A stretch of DNA of 64,000 nt, from contig NZ_CP031357.1 in NCBI RefSeq assembly GCF_003355455.1, positions 2,086,501 to 2,150,500 of the forward strand, in the 5' to 3' direction. The stretch's first letter is position 1. Each line of letters begins with the position of its first letter. Positions 54,358 to 62,849 of this stretch are shown piece by piece. A program made the position numbers and the translations under genes. The DNA comes from Erythrobacter aureus (GTDB taxonomy: Bacteria; Pseudomonadota; Alphaproteobacteria; Sphingomonadales; Sphingomonadaceae). Under the pieces are notes generated by a model. That model ran no database searches, had not been told where the DNA came from, and was given only the letters and a program-made list of their open reading frames with translations.

Positions 54358-55584
54358 TCAGATAAGCATTTCGATTGCCGGACCCTGTCCCAAAAAGGCA
54401 CTCGGGGAAGCGCTCGCACCATATGCGCCGGCGCAGAACACCGCAACAATGTCGCCTGCCTGCGCGCGGGGCAGATGCGCCTTGTCGGCGAGCCGGTCGA
54501 GCGGCGTGCACAGGCAACCGACCACATTCACGATCTCGTCTGGCTCGGCTTCGAAGCGGCTGGCGATGGCAACGGGATAGTTGCGCCGCACCACGGTTCC
54601 GAAATTCCCCGACGCGGCGAGCTGGTGATGCAGCCCGCCATCGGTAACCAGATAGGTCTCGCCGTAGCTGTCCTTGCGGTCGACGATGCGTGTCAGGTAA
54701 ACTCCTGCTTCGCCAACGAGATAGCGGCCGAGTTCGATGAAAAGTTCAGCTTGTGAAAGGGTTTCCGGCAAGGTCTCGAAGCGATCCTCGAGCGCAGCGC
54801 CCACCGCTCCGATATCGAGCGGCTCGTCGCCCGGAAAATAGGGAATGCCGAAGCCGCCACCCATATTGAGCTTGGGCAGAATAACACCCGCCTCGCGCGC
54901 CAGACGGTCGGCGCAATCGAGCACCTTCGCCTGCATGTCGATGACTGCATCGACAGAGAGCGCCTGACTGCCGGTGAAAATATGCAGCCCGCGAAAATCG
55001 CAACCGGCGGCAATGATGGATTGGATAAGGGCCGGAACACGCTCCGCATCGACCCCGAAAGGCTTGGCCCCCCCGCCCATCTTCATGCCCGAGCCCTTGA
55101 GTTCGAAATCGGGATTGACGCGAACGGCGAACCGCGGGGTTTCACCAAGCCGCTCGGCAATCGCCAGCGCGCGTTCGGCTTCGTTCTCGCTTTCGAGATT
55201 GAGTGTGACACCGGCAGCGATAGCAGCTTCGAGTTCTTCGTCGCGCTTGCCTGGTCCGGCGAAACTCACCCGCGACAGATGGAAGCCGGTCGCCCGTACC
55301 ATCTCCAGCTCTCCCCCCGAGGCGATATCGAGACCATCGGCGAGACTGGAAACATACTCAAGAAGCGGCGCAAAGCTATTGGCCTTAATTGCATAATTTA
55401 TCTTCAAGCGACCCGGCATTGCGGCGCGCAATTCGGCGAAGCGCCGCGCGATCCGCTCGCGTGAGTAGACGAAAAGCGGCGTGCGCCCGACCCGCCCTAC
55501 AAGGTCGCTCACAGGCGTATCGCCAATGGCCAGCTCTCCGTCGATCGCCTCGAAACCGGGGGGAATGGGACCGAGAGGCTTCAT
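54358..55584 (-). CDS. XrtA-associated pyridoxal-dependent decarboxylase
   Basis: A 408-residue PLP enzyme of the ornithine/diaminopimelate decarboxylase fold (group IV). PLP would bind the lysine in NYAIKANSF at 67; the glycine-rich GGGFGIPYF is near 240; and the cysteine in VGCLCTPLD near 358 fits the catalytic loop. Here it serves the exopolysaccharide locus, possibly making an amine or amino-acyl substituent. Its start overlaps the ligase stop as ATGA. Confidence 0.92.
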   Translation of the reverse strand: MKPLGPIPPGFEAIDGELAIGDTPVSDLVGRVGRTPLFVYSRERIARRFAELRAAMPGRLKINYAIKANSFAPLLEYVSSLADGLDIASGGELEMVRATGFHLSRVSFAGPGKRDEELEAAIAAGVTLNLESENEAERALAIAERLGETPRFAVRVNPDFELKGSGMKMGGGAKPFGVDAERVPALIQSIIAAGCDFRGLHIFTGSQALSVDAVIDMQAKVLDCADRLAREAGVILPKLNMGGGFGIPYFPGDEPLDIGAVGAALEDRFETLPETLSQAELFIELGRYLVGEAGVYLTRIVDRKDSYGETYLVTDGGLHHQLAASGNFGTVVRRNYPVAIASRFEAEPDEIVNVVGCLCTPLDRLADKAHLPRAQAGDIVAVFCAGAYGASASPSAFLGQGPAIEMLI

Positions 55585-57095
55585 GCGCAGATCTCCGCCG
55601 CAATCGCGGTGCGATCGATCTTGCCATTGGGGTTGAGCGGCAAGGCATCGCGCCAGTGGATCACATGCGGTTGCATGAAATTGGGAAGCTCCTTCTGCAA
55701 GGCCCTAGGCAGTGCCGTTTCGGGTTCGGCGGCATCTCGCGCCGGACGCACCACGAGGTGGATGGCATGGCCGAGCCGCTCGTCCTCAACGCCGAGCGCG
55801 ACCGCTTCCGCGACCAGTCCGGTGCCCAGCGCCGCGCTCTCGATCTCTTGCGGACTGATGCGATTGCCCGAACTCTTGATCATCGCATCGCGTCTGCCGA
55901 CGAAGTAGAGCAGGCCATCCGCATCGCGCATCACACGGTCGCCCGACCAGACGGCGGTTCCGCCATATTCGGACATATCGGGCGCGGCTTTGAACCGCTC
56001 GCGCGTGCGCTTCCCGTCCTGCCAATAGCCATGCGCGACCAGCGGCCCACAATGCACCAGCTCGCCTTCCTGGTCGGGTGCGGCCAGCGATCCGTCATCG
56101 GCGATCACAAGGATCTCGGCGAAGGGAATGGCCCGACCCATCGATGTCGGATGCGTGTCGACCAGCGCCGGATCGAGGTAGGTGGACCGGAATGCCTCGG
56201 TCAGACCATACATCGGAAAAATGCGTGTTTTCGGGAAGATGGACTGCATATCACGCACGAGTTCCAACGTGAGCGCGCCGCCCGAATTGGTCAGCCGACG
56301 CATCGAGGACACTGCTTCCGCAGGCCAGTCCAGATCGGTGAGCTGCGCCCAGAGCGGCGGTACTGCGGCGAGCGTGGTCACGCCATGCCTGGCGCAAGCC
56401 TTGGCGACATCGCGCGGGAAGAGATAGTCGAGCGGTACGACGCAGCCACCCGCATACCAGGTCGAAAGCAACTGGTTCTGTCCGTAGTCGAAGCTCAACG
56501 GCAGCACGGCCAGGGTGACATCGTCGCTTTCCATGCCGAGATAATGCGCCACGCTGACCGCACCCAGCCACATATTCGCGTGGCTCAGCATCACGCCCTT
56601 CGGCTTGCCGGTCGAACCGCTCGTATAGAGGATCGCGGCGAGCTCTTCCGGGTCGTGGCTGGAGGGCGGAACTATCGTATTTTCGGTTTCGGCCAGACTG
56701 AAAGTCTCCGCCTCATCGATGGTCACGCAGCCCGGCGGTACATCTCCGTCCTCCAGCGAGCCCAGGCGCGCCTTGGTCCCTATCAGGAGCGCTGCACCGC
56801 TATCGCTCAGGATATGAGCCACTTGCGCGCGTTTGAGCAGGGGGTTGATCGGAACATGAACCAACCCGGCCCGCGCCGCGGCGAGTGGAAGCAGGCAGGT
56901 CAGTTCGCCCTTGGCGGCCCAACTGGCAACCCTGTCTCCCTTGTCTCGCTTGCTTGCCAGCCATCCCGCCAGCCTGGCGACACCATTCCTCAACTCCTCA
57001 TAGGTAAGTGTGCGGTCGCGCAGCGCCAATGCAGGCGCCTGTGCACTCCCGCGCTCGATCAGTTGATCGAGCGGATAGGGCGTGGGATCAGGCAT
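55581..57095 (-). CDS. XrtA-associated acyl-CoA ligase (AMP-forming)
   Basis: A 504-residue AMP-binding enzyme that activates a carboxylic acid, probably for transfer to the ACP encoded nearby. The ATP motif YTSGSTGKPKGVMLSH is at about 156-171, the MYGLTEAFRST segment is in the middle, and the C-terminal lysine region PLNPNGKIDRTAI is intact. It overlaps the decarboxylase gene by four bases and is divergent from the GNAT gene, with only 26 bases between the two starts. Confidence 0.93.
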   Translation of the reverse strand: MPDPTPYPLDQLIERGSAQAPALALRDRTLTYEELRNGVARLAGWLASKRDKGDRVASWAAKGELTCLLPLAAARAGLVHVPINPLLKRAQVAHILSDSGAALLIGTKARLGSLEDGDVPPGCVTIDEAETFSLAETENTIVPPSSHDPEELAAILYTSGSTGKPKGVMLSHANMWLGAVSVAHYLGMESDDVTLAVLPLSFDYGQNQLLSTWYAGGCVVPLDYLFPRDVAKACARHGVTTLAAVPPLWAQLTDLDWPAEAVSSMRRLTNSGGALTLELVRDMQSIFPKTRIFPMYGLTEAFRSTYLDPALVDTHPTSMGRAIPFAEILVIADDGSLAAPDQEGELVHCGPLVAHGYWQDGKRTRERFKAAPDMSEYGGTAVWSGDRVMRDADGLLYFVGRRDAMIKSSGNRISPQEIESAALGTGLVAEAVALGVEDERLGHAIHLVVRPARDAAEPETALPRALQKELPNFMQPHVIHWRDALPLNPNGKIDRTAIAAEICA

Positions 57096-57121
57096 TAACG
57101 CTCCTCAGCGAAGGAAATCCG

Positions 57122-58087
57122 TTGGACATTGCGGTCAGCTATCACGAGACGGTTACCAAACTGCAAGGGCTCGATCTGCCCGGCAAGGGGCCTTTCGACA
57201 GGCTGGATTGGTTCGCTCTGCTCGAAGACCCGCTTTTCGTTCAGGCGGAACGTGGTGGCGAACAGCTAATCCTGCCATTGCAAGTCGGGCCGTCGGGCCT
57301 GTCCAGCCTGACCAACTGGTTCTCTTTCACCTGGCGGCCTCTCGGCAGCTCCGACCTTCTGCTTCGGGCGATCGCGAGGGATTTGCGCCGCCGGGCGTAT
57401 CTCCTCGATCTGGCGCCCGTCCCCGAAGAAGATGGCAGCGCCTCGCGACTGGAAACCGCCTTCCGCAAGGCTGGCTGGCTGGTCTTCCGCCAGCAATGCG
57501 ATGAAAACCATGTCCTCCAGGTCGAAGGGCGCAGTTTCGCCGAATACTGGGCGATGCGCCCCGGCAAAATGCGCACTACCCTCAAGCGCAAGGCGAAGAA
57601 GGTCGACGTCGAGATCCTCGACCGCTTCGACGAAGTCGCCTGGGCCGATTATCGGGCCGTCTATGCGGAAAGCTGGAAGCCCAATGAAGAACGCGCCGAC
57701 ATTCTCGAAGCCTTCGCGCGCACCGAAGGGGAAGCGGGGCGTATCCGGCTGGGTATCGCACGCGCCGAGGGGCGTCCGGTCGCGGCGCAGTTCTGGACGG
57801 TCGAAGATGGAGCGGCCTATATTCATAAACTGGCCCATATCGAGGCAGCCAAACCGCTTTCGGCAGGTACGACCCTAAGCGCGGCCCTGTTCGAGCGCGT
57901 GATCGATACCGACCGGGTCGAACTGGTCGACTTCGGGACCGGCTCCGATCCTTACAAGCGCGACTGGATGGAACTGAACCGACCGCGTTATCGTCTGACA
58001 TGCCTCGACTGGCGCCAGCTCGGCGCTTGGCCCGCCATAGGACGGGCGCTGATCCGCCACCTTGCACCGCACAATAGGCCCAGCTAA
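57122..58087 (+). CDS. FemAB/GNAT-like acyltransferase of the XrtA locus
   Basis: A 321-residue protein with a split GNAT fold (FemAB-like, Acetyltransf_6). The typical segment MRPGKMRTTLKRKAKKVDVEI near the middle is followed by VAAQFWTVEDGAAYIHKLAHI and the C-terminal DFGTGSDPYKRDWM. It may add an acyl or amino-acyl group to a sugar. It uses a TTG start at 57122 with AAGGA six bases upstream; no ATG gives as good a ribosome-binding site. It heads the plus-strand half of the locus with ACP and two hydrolase genes. Confidence 0.85.
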   Translation: MDIAVSYHETVTKLQGLDLPGKGPFDRLDWFALLEDPLFVQAERGGEQLILPLQVGPSGLSSLTNWFSFTWRPLGSSDLLLRAIARDLRRRAYLLDLAPVPEEDGSASRLETAFRKAGWLVFRQQCDENHVLQVEGRSFAEYWAMRPGKMRTTLKRKAKKVDVEILDRFDEVAWADYRAVYAESWKPNEERADILEAFARTEGEAGRIRLGIARAEGRPVAAQFWTVEDGAAYIHKLAHIEAAKPLSAGTTLSAALFERVIDTDRVELVDFGTGSDPYKRDWMELNRPRYRLTCLDWRQLGAWPAIGRALIRHLAPHNRPS

Positions 58088-58122
58088 AGGCGTCGCCTCA
58101 AGGAATAGGGGAAGTTCGAGCA

Positions 58123-58425
58123 ATGACCGCCGATACTGCCAGTGCCGCGAAGACCGGGCCGAGCCGCAGCGAAATCGACCAGACGCTGCGCGCGATCCTG
58201 CGCGATGTGCTGGGCCTCGACCAGGCGCAGGTCGATGGCTTCGATGGCGAGACCGGGCTTTTCGGCCATTTGCCCGAACTCGATTCCATGGCGGTCGCCG
58301 GGCTGCTGACCGAGATCGAGGACCGCCTCGATATCGTCATCGAGGACGAGGACGTCGACGGCGAAATGCTCGAAAGCTACGGCGGTCTGCTCGCCTTCAC
58401 CGAAGCCAAGGTCGTCGAAGGCTGA
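58123..58425 (+). CDS. Acyl carrier protein of the XrtA locus
   Basis: A 100-residue carrier protein. The 4'-phosphopantetheine attachment serine is S55 in LPELDSMAVAG. The acidic helix that follows (LLTEIEDRLDIVIEDEDVD) is typical for docking partner enzymes. It probably receives an acyl group from the AMP-forming ligase encoded by the divergent operon and passes it to the hydrolases or the GNAT protein. The gene lies 35 bases after the GNAT gene. Confidence 0.92.
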   Translation: MTADTASAAKTGPSRSEIDQTLRAILRDVLGLDQAQVDGFDGETGLFGHLPELDSMAVAGLLTEIEDRLDIVIEDEDVDGEMLESYGGLLAFTEAKVVEG

Positions 58426-58433
58426 CCTCGACA

Positions 58434-59111
58434 ATGTACGTTACATGGCCTTGCCCGCTGCCGGATGGCAGCACGGGCGAGGAAATGGCGCTTTGCTTCG
58501 ACAAGGATCGCCCCCAGCGTCTGCTGATGATCCCGCCACTGCTCGATGAAGCCAACAAGTTCCGCCATCAAGTAACTGAAATCATGCGACGGTTCGATGC
58601 AAACGGCGTCGACTGCTTTCTGCCCGACCTGCCGGGCTGCAACGAAAGCACCGCGCCGCTCGCGGGCCAGTCCATCGCCGGCTGGCGGGCCGCCACCGTC
58701 GCGGCCGCGGCGCATTTCGCGGTGACGCACGTCTTCGCCGTGCGTTCGGGCGGATGGCTGTTGCCCGATACCTTGCCGGGCTGGATCTACGCCCCGGTCA
58801 AGTCCAGGCAGGTTTTGCGTGGGATGCTGCGGGCACGCAGCCTGGCGGCGCGCGAAGCCGGTGTCAGCGAAAGCTCCGAAGATCTGCTGGCCAGCGGTCG
58901 GCAAGAGGGCCTCACTCTCGCCGGATGGGACCTCGGCGCCGCCTTGATCCGCGAGCTGGACGAAGGTGAATTTGCACCGCCTGCCGACGCGGTCACCATC
59001 GAACAGGGCGAAGTCGGCGGCAAACCGCTGTGGCTGCGCGCGGAAAACGATCACGACCCAGCCCAGGCCGATACCCTGGCGGGGATCATCCTTGGCGGAC
59101 TGGCCGACTGA
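58434..59111 (+). CDS. XrtA-associated alpha/beta hydrolase (hydrolase 2)
   Basis: A 225-residue alpha/beta-hydrolase-like protein. A possible nucleophile is S105 in FAVRSGGWL, which fits a degenerate G-x-S-x-G turn. The family usually occurs together with the ACP and a second hydrolase at exosortase A loci. At 225 residues it is shorter than I would expect. The start at the ATG 58434 lies eight bases after the ACP stop. Its stop overlaps the start of hydrolase 1 (TGATG). The substrate is unknown. Confidence 0.85.
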   Translation: MYVTWPCPLPDGSTGEEMALCFDKDRPQRLLMIPPLLDEANKFRHQVTEIMRRFDANGVDCFLPDLPGCNESTAPLAGQSIAGWRAATVAAAAHFAVTHVFAVRSGGWLLPDTLPGWIYAPVKSRQVLRGMLRARSLAAREAGVSESSEDLLASGRQEGLTLAGWDLGAALIRELDEGEFAPPADAVTIEQGEVGGKPLWLRAENDHDPAQADTLAGIILGGLAD

Positions 59112-59899
59112 TGGCGCGGTTGCATCTGACTTTCGAATGCCAGGGCGCACGCTGCGGGGCGACGCTCGACAATGCACCCGGCACCACCGGCCTGCTGGTG
59201 GTCAGCGGAGGCAATGAAATCCGCGCCGGAGCCTTCAACGGGCAGGCGCATCTCGCAGCGCAAATCGCGACGGCGGGCTTCCCCGTGTTCCGCTTCGATC
59301 GCCGCGGAATCGGCGACAGCGAGGGCGAAAACCGCGGATTTCGGAAATCGCGCAGCGATATCGCGGCCGCATTGCTCGCATTCCGCGCCATCGCACCGCA
59401 GGTCCAACGGGTGGTCGGTTTCGGCAATTGCGATGCTTCTTCCGCCCTTATGCTGGCCGGTGGGGCGGGCTGCGATGCGCTGATCCTGAGCAATCCCTGG
59501 ACCATCGAGGATGGCGAGGATGACAGCCCGCCGCCCTCCGCCATTCGGTCCCGCTATTTGGAAAAACTCAAGAACCCACGGGAGCTTATCCGGCTTATCT
59601 CAGGGCAGGTCGATCTCAAAAAGCTTGCGCGGGGATTGCTGAAGGCCGGTCGGACACAGGGCACCCCTTCCTCGCTCGCCGAGGAGATGCGGCAGGGCCT
59701 GGAAAGCTTCGACGGTCGGTCGGCCATCCTGCTTGCCGAGGCGGATCGGACCGCGCAGGTCTTTGCCGAGCGCTGGGACGCGGACGACGCCCGCATGGCG
59801 CGCTGCCCGGGCGCCGATCATGCCTATTCCAGCGCAGAGGCGCAGCTATGGCTCCGCCAGCAGATCCTCGCTACGCTACGCTCTCAGCGAGTGAAATAG
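59111..59899 (+). CDS. XrtA-associated alpha/beta hydrolase (hydrolase 1)
   Basis: A 262-residue alpha/beta hydrolase. The oxyanion loop is LLVVSGGNEIRAG and the nucleophile position is Cys107 in VVGFGNCDASS instead of the usual serine, with a late histidine in GADHAYSS. It may hydrolyse or transfer acyl groups from ACP. Its start overlaps hydrolase 2 by TGATG, and its last 16 bases overlap the end of the convergent methyltransferase gene. Confidence 0.87.
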   Translation: MARLHLTFECQGARCGATLDNAPGTTGLLVVSGGNEIRAGAFNGQAHLAAQIATAGFPVFRFDRRGIGDSEGENRGFRKSRSDIAAALLAFRAIAPQVQRVVGFGNCDASSALMLAGGAGCDALILSNPWTIEDGEDDSPPPSAIRSRYLEKLKNPRELIRLISGQVDLKKLARGLLKAGRTQGTPSSLAEEMRQGLESFDGRSAILLAEADRTAQVFAERWDADDARMARCPGADHAYSSAEAQLWLRQQILATLRSQRVK

Positions 59900-61080
59900 C
59901 TCGTCAGTTCGACATGCGTGGACCAACGGAACTGACCCACCGGGCGCAGTTTCCGAAGCCGAAATCCAGCATCGACCAGCACCTTCGCATCGCGTGCCCA
60001 ACTTGCGGGATTGCAGCTCACATAAGCGACGCGTGTCGCCGTGCTCCCGGCAATCTGCGCGATCTGCTCGCGCGCTCCCGCACGCGGCGGGTCGAGCAGA
60101 ATGGCGCCGAACCGGCTTGTTTCTTCGGCCTGCAGCGGGTTGCGGAACAGATCGCGGTGAAGCGTCAGAACGGGCGCCTGGCGGCCATTGGCCGCGGCCT
60201 TGCAGGCGAGATGCGCGTCGCGCGCCGCCTCGACCGCGAGCACCTTGCGCGGCCCGGCCAGTGCGAAGGCGAAGGTCCCGAGGCCCGAAAACAGGTCGGC
60301 CACGGTCGACGCACCTTGCAAGTAGTCCACCGCATCCTCGACAAGGACGCTTTCGCCATCATGCGTTGGCTGGAGGAAGCTGCCATGCGGGAAGGGAACC
60401 GCGACGCCGCTCAAGCTGACCGTCAGGGGGTCGGGCTCCCACACCGTTTCGGGTCCGTAGCCGCGATCGAGCGATAACCGCGCGAGCGCATGATCGCGCG
60501 CGAAATCGAGCATCGCCTCGGTCGCCGCAAGCCCCTCCGCCGATATGCCCTTGACGATACAGTCGACGCCCTGATCGGCCAGCGTCAACTCGATATCGAC
60601 AGCCTGCCGTTCGCCATGCGTGGCGACCAGCTTGCGCAGAGGCTCCACCAAAGCAAACAACTCCGGCGCGAGGATATGGCATTCGCGCATATCGACGATG
60701 CGGTGCGAGCCGCCTTCGTGAAAGCCCAGCACCGCGCCTTTCACGGTTCGCAGAGCATGCAGCGTCGCACGGCGGCGCGAGTTCGGCGGCGAGAGATGCG
60801 TGGGCAGCACCTCGCCCACGGCAATATCCTGCGCTTCCGCCGCGTGGACGACACGATCGGTCACGAATTGGCGCAGTGCCGTCTCATCGGCGTGCTGGAG
60901 CTTGCAGCCGCCGCATGCGGGAACGTGTCGGCACGGCGGGATGACATGATGCGGTCCCGGCGTCAGCGTGCCATCCGCGCCAACCGCATCGCCGGGCACG
61001 CCGCGCGCAACATGCCGGCCGGAAGGCGTGACGCCATCGCCGCGCGCCGCAATTCGCTGAATGATCTCGGTTTCGCTCAC
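59884..61080 (-). CDS. Class I SAM-dependent RNA methyltransferase (uracil-5-methyltransferase family)
   Basis: A 398-residue enzyme of the RlmD/TrmA group that methylates uracil C5 in 23S rRNA or tRNA. Three N-terminal cysteines (50, 56, 59) in CRHVPACGGCKLQH could hold a [4Fe-4S] cluster with a fourth in MRECHIL. The SAM motif is DLFSGLGTFAFALAG and the catalytic cysteine is in VAYVSCNPASW. It is not clear whether it is rlmD or a sister enzyme. The GTG at 61080 overlaps the nnr stop as GTGA. Confidence 0.92.
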   Translation of the reverse strand: MSETEIIQRIAARGDGVTPSGRHVARGVPGDAVGADGTLTPGPHHVIPPCRHVPACGGCKLQHADETALRQFVTDRVVHAAEAQDIAVGEVLPTHLSPPNSRRRATLHALRTVKGAVLGFHEGGSHRIVDMRECHILAPELFALVEPLRKLVATHGERQAVDIELTLADQGVDCIVKGISAEGLAATEAMLDFARDHALARLSLDRGYGPETVWEPDPLTVSLSGVAVPFPHGSFLQPTHDGESVLVEDAVDYLQGASTVADLFSGLGTFAFALAGPRKVLAVEAARDAHLACKAAANGRQAPVLTLHRDLFRNPLQAEETSRFGAILLDPPRAGAREQIAQIAGSTATRVAYVSCNPASWARDAKVLVDAGFRLRKLRPVGQFRWSTHVELTSYFTR

Positions 61081-62462
61081 AGGAATGCCGCCATGGCCGG
61101 TTTGACCGCACGGGCGAGATCGCCGGCCGAAAAAGCGGGCGATGCCAACCGCGCGGCTTCATGATGCAGCCATACGGCCTCATCGCAAGAACGGGCCGGG
61201 TCGCCATGGGTTGCGAGGCGCGAGGCGGCGATCCCGGCGAGTACGTCGCCCGTACCTGCGGTCGATAGCCAGCTCGAACCGAGGGGGAAGAACGATGTCA
61301 TGACGTCACTTTGCAGAACGGTGTCCGGTCCCTTGGCCAGCACGGTCAGGCCCGTGGCCTCGTGCAATGCGCGCGTGCGCTCGAGCTTCTGCTCGGCGCC
61401 GATGCCGAAGGTTGCGCATAGCTGGGCGAGCTCGCCTTCGTGCGGAGTGACGCACAGTTTTGCCGGGTCGGCGCGGTCGAGCATCGTCTGGTCGATCAGA
61501 TGCAGCGCATCGGCGTCGAGGACGGTCGGCACCTTTCGCGCCAGTACGCGCTCGAGCCGATCGCGCGCGGAATCGTCGCGGCCAAGGCCCGGACCGACGA
61601 GGAAAGCGGAAATCCGGTCGTCGGCGATCCGTTCGGCGAAGCGGCCCTGCTCTATAACCAGTTCGGCGGGCGCATCGGGGTGCGAATGCTCGCTGAGCAG
61701 TTTGACGTAGCCCGCCCCGGCGCGCATTGCCCCCTCCGCCGCCAGTAGCGGCGCACCGGGCATGGCGCCCGCAACGATGGCGAGCAGTCCGCGGCGGTAT
61801 TTGTGAGCGTCGGGGTCGGGGGCGGAGAAATGCGGCCGCGCGGATAAACATGCAGGCATATCCGCGAGTTCGAGGCCGATCCGGACAAGCCGTCTGGCCC
61901 CCATCGATCCCATGGCGGGCATCAGGAAATGCGCCCGTTTCCACGCGCCGAGGGCCAGCGTCAAATCGTATTGCACAAACGGTCCCAACACCTCGCCGCT
62001 GTCGCTATGCACCGCGCTCGGCACGTCGATTGCTATTTTATAGCAATTGCTTGTGGATAGAGTTTCAAGCAGTTTGGCAAATGCCCCACCTACCTCGCGA
62101 TCGAGGCCGTAGCCGAACAGGCAGTCGACAATGACCGGGTTCCGCAGCCAATTGTCGCTCGCAACTTCGCCCGAAAACTGCGCCCGAGCATGCAGCGCAG
62201 TCTCGCTTTTCGGTTCCACCGGTGCAACGACCTGAACGTCATACCCCTTCCGGCGGAGAGCATGGGCAATCACATAACCATCGCCGCCGTTGTTACCCGG
62301 TCCGCAGAGCACCGTTACCGACCTGCCCGCTGCCACGCGCATGACCCATTGCGCCGCGCCCTCGCCCGCTCGCCGCATCAGTTCCCATTCGCTGGTTCCG
62401 GCGGCCATGGCCGCCTGTTCGGCAGCGCGCATCTGGTCGACGGTGAGAACGGGATCACTCAT
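61077..62462 (-). CDS. nnr: NAD(P)H-hydrate epimerase/dehydratase
   Basis: A 461-residue two-domain enzyme that repairs damaged NAD(P)H. The N-terminal YjeF epimerase domain has GPGNNGGDGYVIA at 54-66. The C-terminal carbohydrate-kinase-like dehydratase domain has the phosphate-binding loop STAGTGDVLAGI near residue 400. Both are full length. Its start overlaps the small lipoprotein gene upstream by eight bases, so the three genes on this strand are probably a unit. Confidence 0.95.
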   Translation of the reverse strand: MSDPVLTVDQMRAAEQAAMAAGTSEWELMRRAGEGAAQWVMRVAAGRSVTVLCGPGNNGGDGYVIAHALRRKGYDVQVVAPVEPKSETALHARAQFSGEVASDNWLRNPVIVDCLFGYGLDREVGGAFAKLLETLSTSNCYKIAIDVPSAVHSDSGEVLGPFVQYDLTLALGAWKRAHFLMPAMGSMGARRLVRIGLELADMPACLSARPHFSAPDPDAHKYRRGLLAIVAGAMPGAPLLAAEGAMRAGAGYVKLLSEHSHPDAPAELVIEQGRFAERIADDRISAFLVGPGLGRDDSARDRLERVLARKVPTVLDADALHLIDQTMLDRADPAKLCVTPHEGELAQLCATFGIGAEQKLERTRALHEATGLTVLAKGPDTVLQSDVMTSFFPLGSSWLSTAGTGDVLAGIAASRLATHGDPARSCDEAVWLHHEAARLASPAFSAGDLARAVKPAMAAFL

Positions 62463-62811
62463 CGCCGAGCGTTTCCCAGCGATAGCGATCGATGCCGATG
62501 GTCAGCGTGACCGTGGAGCCTTCGCGCACGCTTTCGGCTTCCTGAGACCCGTCGAACTCAACGAGACCCCCAGGCGTATCGGCAGGGGCGAGCTTGCGGA
62601 AACCGCCGTCGGGGTGCCGCATGACGAAATAGGTTTCGCCACCGTGGCCGATTTCGACCAGACGGCACTCGCTGGCAAAATCGCTCGCGCCCCGCAGCGC
62701 ACAGCGGACAGGCGTGCCGCCCTCGGATGCGATATCGGGCGCGCCCTCGCATGCGGCCAGGACAGACAGGGCCAGAAGAGGCGTCAGGAGGAAACGTTGC
62801 GCAATCACCAT
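62455..62811 (-). CDS. Small lipoprotein of unknown function
   Basis: A 118-residue protein with a lipoprotein signal: FLLTPLLALSVLAAC with the lipobox cysteine at about 21. Two further cysteines in the mature part (PVRCAL and ECRLVEIG) could form a disulfide. The domain is beta-rich, ending TLTIGIDRYRWETLGDE. It lies 38 bases after ilvD and overlaps nnr by eight bases. No family was recognised. Confidence 0.8.
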   Translation of the reverse strand: MVIAQRFLLTPLLALSVLAACEGAPDIASEGGTPVRCALRGASDFASECRLVEIGHGGETYFVMRHPDGGFRKLAPADTPGGLVEFDGSQEAESVREGSTVTLTIGIDRYRWETLGDE

Positions 62812-62849
62812 CCCACGGCGCTGCCACGCGCGGCGCGCGGGGGCAAGCC

